Part shown: positions 8,447 to 17,400 of the stretch, one piece after another
Position numbering within the stretch: the first letter of the stretch is position 1
How the letters are laid out: every line of letters starts with the position of its first letter
Program-made: the position numbers and the translations under genes
Notes under the pieces: generated by a model
What the model was told of the DNA's origin: nothing
The model's input: only the letters and a program-made list of their open reading frames with translations
Database searches by the model: none
Assembly (NCBI RefSeq): GCF_030816155.1
Contig: NZ_JAUSXR010000001.1
Location: forward strand, 2,666,001 to 2,730,000
From: Arthrobacter woluwensis
GTDB taxonomy: Bacteria; Actinomycetota; Actinomycetes; Actinomycetales; Micrococcaceae
DNA length: 64,000 bases
Reading direction: 5' to 3'

Positions 8447-9832
8447 TTAGTTGCTGAGGTAGGCGAGGAGATCGTGACGGGTCACGATGCCCACGGGCGC
8501 TCCGACGAAGGTCACCATGATGGTGTCCGACTCGGAGAGCAGGGCGCGGGCCGCGGAGATGGACTCGAGGGAGCCGATCACGGGCAGCTTCTCCCCCATG
8601 TGGTCCGCGATCTTGTCCGTCATCTTGGCTTCGCCGCGGAAGAGCTTGCTGGTCAGGGTGCGTTCGTCCACGGATCCCAGGACCTCGCCCATCACCACGG
8701 GCGGTTCGGCGGACAGCACGGGAATGTGGTCCACCCCGTATTCGTTCATGATGTTGATGACGTCGCGGACGGATTCGTTGGGGTGGATGTGGACCAGGTC
8801 CGGCAGGGATCCGTTCTTCCCTTCCAGCACGGCGCCCACGGTGTCCTCTTCGGCGCCCGGGAGGAAGCCGTAGGACCGCATCCACTGGTCGTTGAAGATC
8901 TTGGCGAGGTAGCCACGCCCGGAGTCCGGGAGGATCACCACGACCACGGCCTCCTTCGGGAGATCCTTCGCCGCACGCAGCGCCGCGACCACGGCCATGC
9001 CGCTGGAACCGCCCACCAACAGGCCCTCTTCACGGGCGAGCCGGCGGGTCATGGCGAAGGAGTCGGCATCCGAGACGGCGATGACCTCGTCCGGCACGGA
9101 CTTGTCATAATTGCCGGGCCACATGTCCTCGCCCACGCCCTCGACGAAGTACGGGCGTCCGGTGCCACCGGAGTAGACGGAGCCCTCCGGGTCCGCGCCG
9201 ATGACCTTGACCTGGCCACCTTCGGATCCGGGACGGTCCGCGGAGACCTCTTTGAGGTACCGGCCGGTGCCGGTGATGGTGCCGCCGGTGCCCGCGCCGA
9301 TCACCACGTGGGTGATCTTGCCGTCGGTGTCCTGCCAGATCTCAGGACCGGTGGACTCGTAGTGGCTGCCGGGGGCGGCCGGGTTGGAGAACTGGTCCGG
9401 CTTATAGGCGCCGGGGATCTCGCGGACCAGACGGTCCGAGACCCCGTAGTAGCTCTGCGGGCTGTCCGGGGCCACGGAGGTGGGGGTCACCACGACTTCG
9501 GCGCCGTACGCCTGCAGCACGGCACGCTTGTCCTCGCCCACCTTGTCCGGGACCACGAAGATGCACTTGTAGCCCTTCTGCTGAGCCACGAGCGCCAGGC
9601 CCACACCCGTGTTGCCGCTGGTTGGCTCCACGATGGTGCCACCGGGCTGGAGCTTGCCGCTCGCCTCCGCATCCGCGACCATCTTCGCCGCGATGCGGTC
9701 CTTGATGGACCCGCCGGGGTTGAGGTATTCGAGCTTGACCAGGACGGTGGCTTCGATGCCTTCGGTCACGTGGTTGAGCTTGATGAGGGGCGTGTTGCCG
9801 ATCAGGTCCAGGACGGACTCCGCGTACTTCAT
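8447..9832 (-). CDS. cbs: Cystathionine beta-synthase
   Basis: A 461-residue enzyme joining serine and homocysteine into cystathionine. The fold-type II PLP domain (about 1-330) has the Schiff-base Lys44 in NPGGSIKDR and the phosphate-cup TSGNTG at 71-76. A CBS-domain pair (about 340-461) follows. The start is set at ATG 9832 (MKYAESVLDLIGNTP), matching the usual family N-terminus; an upstream ATG at 9901 would add 23 atypical residues. It is the first gene of the cbs-metB operon. Confidence 0.92.
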   Translation of the reverse strand: MKYAESVLDLIGNTPLIKLNHVTEGIEATVLVKLEYLNPGGSIKDRIAAKMVADAEASGKLQPGGTIVEPTSGNTGVGLALVAQQKGYKCIFVVPDKVGEDKRAVLQAYGAEVVVTPTSVAPDSPQSYYGVSDRLVREIPGAYKPDQFSNPAAPGSHYESTGPEIWQDTDGKITHVVIGAGTGGTITGTGRYLKEVSADRPGSEGGQVKVIGADPEGSVYSGGTGRPYFVEGVGEDMWPGNYDKSVPDEVIAVSDADSFAMTRRLAREEGLLVGGSSGMAVVAALRAAKDLPKEAVVVVILPDSGRGYLAKIFNDQWMRSYGFLPGAEEDTVGAVLEGKNGSLPDLVHIHPNESVRDVINIMNEYGVDHIPVLSAEPPVVMGEVLGSVDERTLTSKLFRGEAKMTDKIADHMGEKLPVIGSLESISAARALLSESDTIMVTFVGAPVGIVTRHDLLAYLSN

Positions 9833-9931
9833 GGCATCAACTCTATCCGCTGGCACTGACAGCGTGGGGGCGTCAGGAGGGATGTGGAAATCCAAGGTCA
9901 CGCGGGCCTGTGGAAAGGCCCCGGGAGGGAT

Positions 9932-10480
9932 TCAGGCCCCCGGTTCGCGCGTCGCCCGGTAGACGTGCTCGGAGAACCGGTTGAGATGATCTTCGCAACC
10001 GGAGAGTCGGCCGGAGGCCTCCTGCGCCTCCGGGAGTGCGAGGACGTCGCGCCTCTTCAGATCCCGGTACCAGCGGCGCAGCCGGTCCAGGCTCTGTTCC
10101 TCCTCTTCAAGTTCGGCGAAGGTGAATTTCTCCTTGGCGATCTCCCGGTCGATCTCCTCGGCGAATTTTCCGCAATCAGCCAGGAACTCGCGCCATTCAT
10201 CCGCCCGGGCCGCCCGGAACGCGGACTCGATGAAGTCCTGCGAGGCACGGTCCCGCGGGCCGGCGTCGAACATCGCCAGGGTCCCGCCGCCGTCGGCCGC
10301 GAGCTGCGCGGCTTTCTCCAGCGCCGAGCGGAAGGGTTCGGTGGCAGGCAGCGCCCAGGTGCTCTGCGAGATGAGGACGGCTCCGGCACGGCGCAGCTCA
10401 CGCCAGACCGCCACCCGGTGCCGCGATGGTTCGGCCGGGACCTGGACGACGGCAAGAACCCATTCGATCTCTGCACCCAT
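9932..10480 (-). CDS. ChrB N-terminal domain protein, putative regulator
   Basis: A 182-residue protein with the ChrB N-terminal domain, the PaaX-like part of the chromate-resistance regulator (WVLAVVQVPAEPSRHRVAVWRELRRAGA near the start). The C-terminal ChrB domain is absent. The C-terminal half is a charged helix (EKFTFAELEEEEQSLDRLRRWYRDLKRR), possibly a coiled coil. The start is placed at ATG 10480. It is divergent from an MFS transporter across 82 bp that contain a repeated GTAACACCTG motif. It may regulate that transporter; a role in chromate response is not shown by the sequence. Confidence 0.75.
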   Translation of the reverse strand: MGAEIEWVLAVVQVPAEPSRHRVAVWRELRRAGAVLISQSTWALPATEPFRSALEKAAQLAADGGGTLAMFDAGPRDRASQDFIESAFRAARADEWREFLADCGKFAEEIDREIAKEKFTFAELEEEEQSLDRLRRWYRDLKRRDVLALPEAQEASGRLSGCEDHLNRFSEHVYRATREPGA

Positions 10481-10490
10481 GCCTTGGACC

Positions 10491-10553
10491 GTAACACCTG
10501 ACGAGCCCTGACCGCTCACTGCAGACACCTGATCATTTGTAACACCTGTTACA
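10491..10553. promoter_or_regulatory. Duplicated operator between ChrB-N gene and MFS gene
   Basis: The 10-mer GTAACACCTG occurs at 10491-10500 and again at 10539-10548. The second copy lies inside the perfect palindrome TGTAACA-CC-TGTTACA (10538-10553). One copy sits 11 bp before the ChrB-N start, the other just before the MFS start. Confidence 0.6.
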
Positions 10554-10562
10554 TTGGATGGT

Positions 10563-11750
10563 GTGACGGCATCGAAAGACACAGCCCGCCCCCTCGTCCC
10601 CCTCTACCTGGCGGGCTTCACCTCCGCCTTCGGAGCGCATGGAGTGGCCTCGGTCCTGGGCGCGGAATCGGCCGATCTGGGACTGACCCTCCTGGGGCTC
10701 GGGGCGGTCCTGGCGCTGTACGACCTGGCCGAGGTCGTCCTGAAGCCGGTCTTCGGGGCCCTCAGCGACCGGATCGGCGCGAAGCCGGTGATCATCGGCG
10801 GCCTGATCGCCTTCGCCGCGGCGTCCCTCCTGGCCTTGCTCAGCGCCTCCCCCGCCATGCTGGCCCTCGCCCGGCTGGGGCAGGGCGCGGCCGCGTCGGC
10901 GTTCTCCCCGGCGTCGTCGGCCGCGGTCGCACGACTGGCCGGCAAGGAACGGCTCGGCCGGTACTTCGGACGGTACGGCGCCTGGAAAAGCCTGGGGTAT
11001 GTGCTGGGTCCGTTGATCGGAATCGCCCTCACCGGATGGTTCGGGATCCAGTCCCTCTATCTGGCTCTCGCACTCTTCGCCCTGGCCGCGACCGCCTGGG
11101 TGAGCCGCGGCCTTCCGGCGCTGCCCCCGGCGCCCCGGCAACGCTCGACCCTCCGGGATCTGGCACGACAGATGACGGCGCGCGGCTTCCTGCTGCCCAC
11201 CCTGCTGATGGCCATGACCACCGCCGTTCTCGGCGTCGCGGTCGGTTTCCTGCCCCTGCTGGCCGTCCGGCTGGAGCTTCATCCCCTGACCGGCGCCGCC
11301 GCGGTGGCCCTGCTCGCTCTGACCTCGACCGCCGTGCAACCGGTCATCGGACGCCTGCACGACGAAGGGCGGCTCCGGACCGCCACCGGCAGCGCCGTCG
11401 GCATGGCCCTGGCCGCCGCCGGCCTCACCCTTCTCGCCCTCTGGCCGAACGCCGCCACGCTCTTCGCTGCGACCCTGGCATTCGGCGCGATGGCCGGCAC
11501 GCTGACGCCGCTCGCCTTCGCGCACCTCGCCGCGACGACCCCCGAGGAGCGGATGGGCCGGACGATGGGCAGCGCCGAAATGGGACGCGAACTCGGCGAC
11601 GCCGGCGGGCCTCTCCTCGTCGGCGCGCTCGCCACCGTCTGGACCCTGCCGGCCGCCCTTCTCACGCTGGCGGGCCTCAGCGCGGTCGCCGGCGCGGCAG
11701 GCTGGAGCGGTCTCCGGCGCGACGACGACGGCGACCCGCCGAGCCGCTGA
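10563..11750 (+). CDS. MFS efflux transporter
   Basis: About 395 residues with 12 predicted membrane segments, and the MFS loop motif after helix 2 (GALSDRIGAKPVIIGG). It resembles drug/metabolite exporters of the DHA type. GTG 10563 is chosen; TTG 10554 in the same frame is also possible, and the upstream palindrome ends right next to it. The divergent ChrB-N gene is the likely regulator. Substrate unknown. The C-terminal tail is short and charged. Confidence 0.8.
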   Translation: MTASKDTARPLVPLYLAGFTSAFGAHGVASVLGAESADLGLTLLGLGAVLALYDLAEVVLKPVFGALSDRIGAKPVIIGGLIAFAAASLLALLSASPAMLALARLGQGAAASAFSPASSAAVARLAGKERLGRYFGRYGAWKSLGYVLGPLIGIALTGWFGIQSLYLALALFALAATAWVSRGLPALPPAPRQRSTLRDLARQMTARGFLLPTLLMAMTTAVLGVAVGFLPLLAVRLELHPLTGAAAVALLALTSTAVQPVIGRLHDEGRLRTATGSAVGMALAAAGLTLLALWPNAATLFAATLAFGAMAGTLTPLAFAHLAATTPEERMGRTMGSAEMGRELGDAGGPLLVGALATVWTLPAALLTLAGLSAVAGAAGWSGLRRDDDGDPPSR

Positions 11751-11934
11751 CCGCCCCGCCGAGCGCCGCCATCCCGCGCCGACCACCTGACCAGCGACGA
11801 CGTCACCGCCCGCTCCGAAAAGGTCCCAGGAACCCGCCGAAAAGCACCCGAAACACCCCCTCCCGGAGCTTCGCCACCCCCTCCGGAAGGGGACCCGAAG
11901 TATCCACAGGCAGCCCTTCGCCCGATTGACTTAA

Positions 11935-11950
11935 TCGAACATACTTTCGA
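11935..11950. promoter_or_regulatory. LexA (SOS) box of the mutasome operon
   Basis: TCGAAC-ATAC-TTTCGA differs by one base from the actinobacterial SOS box TCGAAC-N4-GTTCGA. It ends 11 bp before the imuA' ATG. Confidence 0.75.
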
Positions 11951-11961
11951 ATAATGGAGGC

Positions 11962-12708
11962 ATGCCACTCCCGCTCAGCTCCGTCTCCACCGCCTCCGCG
12001 GAGGACGGTCTGCGCGCGCTCCAGGAACGCATCCACGTGATGCAGGGCAGGGGCAACAGGGAGGGCTCTCACCCCGTGATTCCGGGGTTTCGAAGGCTTT
12101 TCCCCTCTGGGCTGAAGGGCGGTGCGGCGTATTCGCTCGAGACCCCTCTTTCCGTGGCCATGGCTCTGCTCGCCGGGCCGTCCGCGAACGGCCAGTGGTG
12201 CGGCGCGGCGGGCATCCCCGACTTCGGCGCCGAGGCCGCCGCGGGCTTCGGCGTCGCGCTCGAACGGTTCGTGCTGGTCCCGGACACCGGGCCGGAATGG
12301 GTCCCCGTCGTCTCGACCCTTGCGGACGTCCTTCCGGTGCTGCTGGTCCGTCCTCCCGGCCGGGTCGCCCCCGGAGACGCGGCGCGCCTCGCTTCACGTC
12401 TGCGTGAACGCGGCGGAACGCTCCTGGTCCTCGGCCCCTGGCCGCAGAGCGAGGGGCTGCTCCGGGTGCGCGGCTCGCGCTGGGAAGGCCTCGGCGACGG
12501 GCATGGTCATCTGCGGCGGCACCGGGTGGAGCTGGAACTCCAGCACCGTGGGCGCACCAGGACCACCTCCCTGGATCTCGCGTCACTGGATTCCTCCGGA
12601 AACCCGGACGGCGCCGGAACGTGGCAGGGCACCGGAGGACAGTCAGCGTCCCGGGGCCCGCACGCGTCGACGGCTCGCCGCCCTGCTCTCGTGCAAGTCT
12701 CACCATGA
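11962..12708 (+). CDS. imuA': ImuA'-type mutasome protein
   Basis: A 248-residue RecA/SulA-like protein. Its place directly before imuB and dnaE2, and the ALQERIHVMQG and YSLETPLSVAMALL segments, fit the ImuA' family, which helps bring ImuB and the DnaE2 polymerase to damaged DNA. A clear Walker A motif is not visible. ATG 11962 follows a GGAGG site and a near-consensus LexA box, so induction by DNA damage is expected. Its stop overlaps the imuB start by 4 nt. The C-terminus is low-complexity and probably disordered. Confidence 0.8.
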   Translation: MPLPLSSVSTASAEDGLRALQERIHVMQGRGNREGSHPVIPGFRRLFPSGLKGGAAYSLETPLSVAMALLAGPSANGQWCGAAGIPDFGAEAAAGFGVALERFVLVPDTGPEWVPVVSTLADVLPVLLVRPPGRVAPGDAARLASRLRERGGTLLVLGPWPQSEGLLRVRGSRWEGLGDGHGHLRRHRVELELQHRGRTRTTSLDLASLDSSGNPDGAGTWQGTGGQSASRGPHASTARRPALVQVSP

Positions 12709-14381
12709 ACGCGAGAAGACCGGATGCGGGAACACCGGGCACAGGAACACCCAGCGCGGGGACGCCGGCCGGCATCCCCCGGGCGCTCATCGTCTGGTTC
12801 CCCGACTGGCCACTCGTCGCCGCGCAGCTGGCCGAGGAGCTCCCTGAACGCGTCCCCGCGGCACTCCTGGAGAAAGGTCTCGTCGCGGTCTGTTCGTCCG
12901 AGGCCAGGGCAGCCGGCGTGGTCCGGGGCATCCGCGTCCGCGAAGCGCAGTCCCGCTGCCCCGAGCTCGTGACGCTGCATGCCGACCCTGACCGGGACTC
13001 CCGGGAGTTCGAGCCGGTCGTCACGGCTCTCGAGGCCGTGCTGCCGGGGGTGCAGATCCTCCGGTCCGGCCTGTGTGTCATCCGTGCCCGGGGCGCCGTC
13101 CGCTACTACGGGAGTGAGGAGGCCGCCGTCGGCGCCGCCCTCGAAGCTGCCGCGCAGCTGGGGCTCGAGGCGAGGGCCGGGATCGCCGATTCGGTGTTCG
13201 CGGCCGAACAGGCGGCTCGCAGCACCACGGAGCTCTCGCCGCTGTTCATCGTGAAAGAAGGAGACTCCCCCGCTTTCCTCGCCGGGATTCCGGTCACGGT
13301 TCTGGGAGAGCCCCGGCTCGTCTCCTTGCTGATCCGTCTCGGCATCCAGACTCTGGGCAGCCTCGCGGCCCTGTCATCATCGGACGTCCGGTCCCGGTTC
13401 GGCGCCGCGGGGTTCCTGGCACACGCCTGTGCCCGCGGGCGGGATCCCCGGGAGATCGTGCCACGGATCCCGCCTCCTCCCCAGGACCGGACCATCACTT
13501 TCGAACCCGGCCTGGACCGGGTGGATCAGATCGCTTTCGCCGTGCGGCCGACCGCGGAGGAATTCGTGGAACGGCTGCGCCGCCAAGGGCTCGCCTGCAC
13601 CACCTTGCGAGTGAGCATCACGGACGACGCCGGGCATCGCTCCGAACGCAGCTGGGGACACCCGCATCACTTCGGCGCGGGCGACGTCGTGGACCGCATC
13701 CGCTGGCAGCTCCAGTCTTCCGGCGCTCCGGCCCCGGCACGCCGGAAGACCACCTCGGCCGACACTGCCGCCCCGGGAGCCCGGTGGAGGATGACGGGCG
13801 AAGCCCTCGGCGCCCCCATCGTCCAGATCAGGGTCATCCCGGACGCCGTGGACCTGCTGGGCCGCCGCGGACAGGCCCTGTTCGGCGGGGTGGACGAACG
13901 TCTCGACCATGGCCTCCGGCGTCTCCAGACGATGCTCGGCCATGGATCCGTGCTGCACCCCGTGCCGGGAGGCGGCCGTCTCCTGGCGGAACGCAGCCTG
14001 CTGGTGCCCTGGGGCGAGGAAGCCCCGTCCGGCACGGCAGCACGCGCGGGACGGCCCTGGCCCGGCGCCGTCCCGGATCCTTTGCCTGCCACGGTGTTCC
14101 CCGAACCCCTGCCGGTCCGCTTGCTGGACGAGCACTCGGGCACCCTGCAGGTCGGGGAACGAGGGGATCTGGCCGCGCCTCCGGCCTGGTTTTCCCCCGG
14201 TCCCCGTGCCCTGCGCCGGGCCGTCGTGGGGTGGGCCGGGCCCTGGCTGCTGCGGCAGCGCTGGTGGGATGCGGAGGAGAAACGCCAGGCCGAGCGCTTT
14301 CAGATCCTCGACAGTGAGAACGAGGCCTGGCTTCTGCTCGGCGAAAGCGGCGAGTGGTGGGCGGAAGCCCGGTACGACTGA
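12705..14381 (+). CDS. imuB: ImuB, Y-family polymerase-like mutasome adaptor
   Basis: 558 residues, starting at ATG 12705 inside the ATGA overlap with imuA'. The Y-family fold is recognisable, but the metal-binding acidic residues are missing: the first motif reads IVWFPDW instead of D-x-D, and the second reads RSGLCVIRA instead of S-x-D-E. This matches ImuB, a non-catalytic adaptor. A probable beta-clamp motif QALFGG lies in the C-terminal half, as ImuB of Mycobacterium has QLPLWG. It should link the sliding clamp, ImuA' and DnaE2 at lesions. The first 25 residues are Gly/Pro/Thr-rich repeats. Confidence 0.88.
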   Translation: MNARRPDAGTPGTGTPSAGTPAGIPRALIVWFPDWPLVAAQLAEELPERVPAALLEKGLVAVCSSEARAAGVVRGIRVREAQSRCPELVTLHADPDRDSREFEPVVTALEAVLPGVQILRSGLCVIRARGAVRYYGSEEAAVGAALEAAAQLGLEARAGIADSVFAAEQAARSTTELSPLFIVKEGDSPAFLAGIPVTVLGEPRLVSLLIRLGIQTLGSLAALSSSDVRSRFGAAGFLAHACARGRDPREIVPRIPPPPQDRTITFEPGLDRVDQIAFAVRPTAEEFVERLRRQGLACTTLRVSITDDAGHRSERSWGHPHHFGAGDVVDRIRWQLQSSGAPAPARRKTTSADTAAPGARWRMTGEALGAPIVQIRVIPDAVDLLGRRGQALFGGVDERLDHGLRRLQTMLGHGSVLHPVPGGGRLLAERSLLVPWGEEAPSGTAARAGRPWPGAVPDPLPATVFPEPLPVRLLDEHSGTLQVGERGDLAAPPAWFSPGPRALRRAVVGWAGPWLLRQRWWDAEEKRQAERFQILDSENEAWLLLGESGEWWAEARYD

Positions 14382-14431
14382 CAGCATGAGCAGGCGGGGC
14401 AGCCACTCTGAACAGCGGAAAGGAGAAGACG

Positions 14432-17400
14432 GTGGGCTGGAACAACCCCTCCATGCCATGGCAACAGCTCCATGACATCCTCGACGGCACCGAGGTCCAG
14501 CGTGCCGGGAAACGGAAGGCCAAGCGCACTGACGCCGGGCGGGCTCCGATCGAGCGTGACGGCGGGGACAGCCCCGCGTGGTCCCACAAACGAGGTCCGT
14601 ACATCCCTCTCCCTCAGCTGCTCGCCGCAGCCACCGAAGAGTCCGGAGCGGACCCTGCCGAAGCCAGCACTTCGCCCCTCACCGCCTCGTCCCCCAGCAC
14701 CCCACTCCCCAGCGCAGATCCGGAATCCTCCGGCGAAAGCGGACGCACGACGGCGGCCGGAACCAGTGCCACCATTCCGTACGCCGAACTCCATGCACAT
14801 TCCCACTACAGCTTTCTGGACGGCGCTTCCTCCCCGGAGGAACTCGTGGAGGAAGCCGTGAAGCTGGGCCTGCACGCCCTGGCCATCACCGACCATGACG
14901 GCTTCTACGGGGTGGTCCGTCTGGCCGAGGCCGCCGAAGCCTATGGGCTCAAAACCATCTTCGGCGCGGAGCTTTCCCTCGGTCTGAGTGCCCCGCAGAA
15001 CGGGGTGGCCGACCCCGAGGGCGAACACCTCCTGGTGCTGGCCCGGGGCGAGGAGGGCTACCACCGTCTGGCCGGGGCCATCACGCAGGCCCAGCTCGCC
15101 GACGGTGCGGAGAAAGGGCGCCCCGTCTTCGACCTCGACGACCTCGCCGTGCGACTCCGTGGACACGCCGTGGTGCTCACGGGCTGCCGTAAGGGTGCCG
15201 TCCGGCGTGCCCTCGCAGGAGCCGGTGCGGACGGCGGGTTCCGCAGCCCCGAAGCCGCCGCCGAACACGCCGTGCGCCGCCTTGTCGAGCGGTTCGGGCC
15301 GGAGGGCGTCGCCGTCGAGCTCTTCGATCACGGCAACCCTCTCGACAACGCACACAATGACGCCCTCGCCGCGATCGCCGACCGGCTGGGCCTGCCCTGC
15401 GTCGCCACGAACGCGGTGCATTTCGCGGAGCCGTCCCGCCACCCGCTGGCCACGGCCCTCGCCGCGGTGCGGGCACGACGGAGCCTCGATGAGATGGACG
15501 GCTGGCTCCCCGCGAGCGACGGGGCCCATCTGAGAAGCGGGGCCGAGATGGCCCGGCGCTTCGCGCGGTATCCGGGCGCGGTGGAGAACACCGTCCTGCT
15601 GGCCGACCAGCTGTCCTTCTCCCTCCGCTCGGCACGTCCGAAGCTCCCGAAACAGGACGTCCCCGAGGGACACACCCCCATGTCGTATCTGCGCGAGCTG
15701 GTGGAGCAGGGCATCACGGAGCGGTATGGCACTCCCGGGCCTGGGTGGCATGGCCCCGCACCTGTGGAGGAGGTACGGGCGCGGGTCGAGCAGGAGCTGG
15801 CGGTGATCGAGAAGAAGGACTTCCCGGGCTATTTCCTGATCGTTCGCGAGATCACCCAGTTCGCAAAGAGCCGCGGCATCCTCTGCCAGGGTCGGGGTTC
15901 CGCCGCGAATTCCGCCGCCTGTTACTTCCTCGGCATCACGGCCGTGGACAGCATCCAGTACCGTCTGCCGTTCGAACGCTTTCTTTCGAGCCTGCGGGAA
16001 GAGGAACCGGACATCGACGTCGATTTCGACTCGGATCGGCGCGAAGAGGTCATTCAGCACGTCTACGCCACCTACGGGCGGGCCAATGCGGCACAGGTGG
16101 CGAACGTCATCAGCTACCGGCCCAAGAACGCCGTGCGGGATGTGGCGAAGGCCTTCGGCTACAGCCAGGGCCAGCAGGACGCCTGGTCCAAGCAGCTGAA
16201 CCGCTGGGATGCCCTCTCGGAGGCGCGGGAATCCACCGCGGGCCCGGACGACGCCGCTCCGGACACTTCACACCGGAACGCCGCAGGCCGGGGCAAGGTA
16301 GGCCGGGGCGACGCGAGCCGGGACCCGGCAGCCCGGAATCCGGCAGCCCGGGACCAGGCCGCGGCGAAGGGGACGCGGCCCTCCGATTCCTCAGCGTCCT
16401 CCGGAGAAACGACGGACGACGCCGTCATTCCGGAACCCGTCCTCGCCCTCGCGGAGCAGCTGCTCGGCTATCCGCGGCACCTCGGCATCCACTCGGGCGG
16501 CATGGTCCTGACCGAGCGCCCCGTGGGGGAAGTGGTGCCGATCGAACACGCGCGCATGGAGAACCGCACGGTTCTGCAATGGGACAAGGACGATTGCGAG
16601 TGGATGGGGCTCGTCAAGTTCGACCTCCTGGGCCTGGGGATGCTCGCGGCGCTCCAGTACTGCTTCGACCTGGTCGAGGAGAACTTCGGCGAGCGCTGGA
16701 CCCTGGCCGATCTGCCGAAGGAAGAGCCCGCCGTTTACGACATGCTCTGCCGGGCCGATTCGGTGGGGGTCTTCCAGGTGGAGTCCCGGGCGCAGATGAG
16801 CACGCTCCCCCGCCTGCGCCCACGGGAGTTCTATGACCTGGTGGTGGAGATCGCGCTCATCCGGCCCGGTCCCATCCAGGGTGGCGCCGTCCATCCTTAC
16901 ATCCGCCGCCGCTCCGGGGAAGAGAAAGAAACCTACCCGCATCCTCTCCTCGAGCCGGTCCTCAAACGGACCCTCGGCGTTCCCTTGTTCCAGGAGCAGC
17001 TCATGCAGATGGCCATGGCGATCGGCGGGTGCAGTGCCGAGGACGCCGATCTCCTGCGCCGGGCCATGGGTTCCAAACGCGGAATTGAGAAGATCGACAG
17101 CCTGAAGCAGAAGCTCTTCGCCGGCATGGCGGAGAACGGGCTGGGCCCCGAGGAAGCTCAGACCATCTATCTGCAGATCAAGGCGTTCGCCAACTTCGGT
17201 TTCGCGGAATCGCACTCTCTGAGCTTCGCGCTGCTCGTCTACGCGAGTTCCTGGCTCAAGCTGCACTACCCCGGGGCGTTCCTGGCGGCCCTCCTGCGGG
17301 CCCAGCCCATGGGCTTCTACTCGCCGCAGACGCTGGTGGCCGATGCCCGTCGCCATGGGGTGCGGGTACTGAGGCCGGACATCCTGCGCTCCCGGGCGGA

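Noticed and set aside
8432..9859. Long forward frame opposite cbs
   Set aside because: Shadow of cbs; His/Asp/Gly-rich with no domain.
9833..9931. Riboswitch before cbs-metB
   Set aside because: The gap is under 100 nt with no SAM or T-box fold recognised.
14300..16060. Long reverse open frame over the imuB-dnaE2 junction
   Set aside because: Shadow of the forward coding frames, with no family-like sequence.
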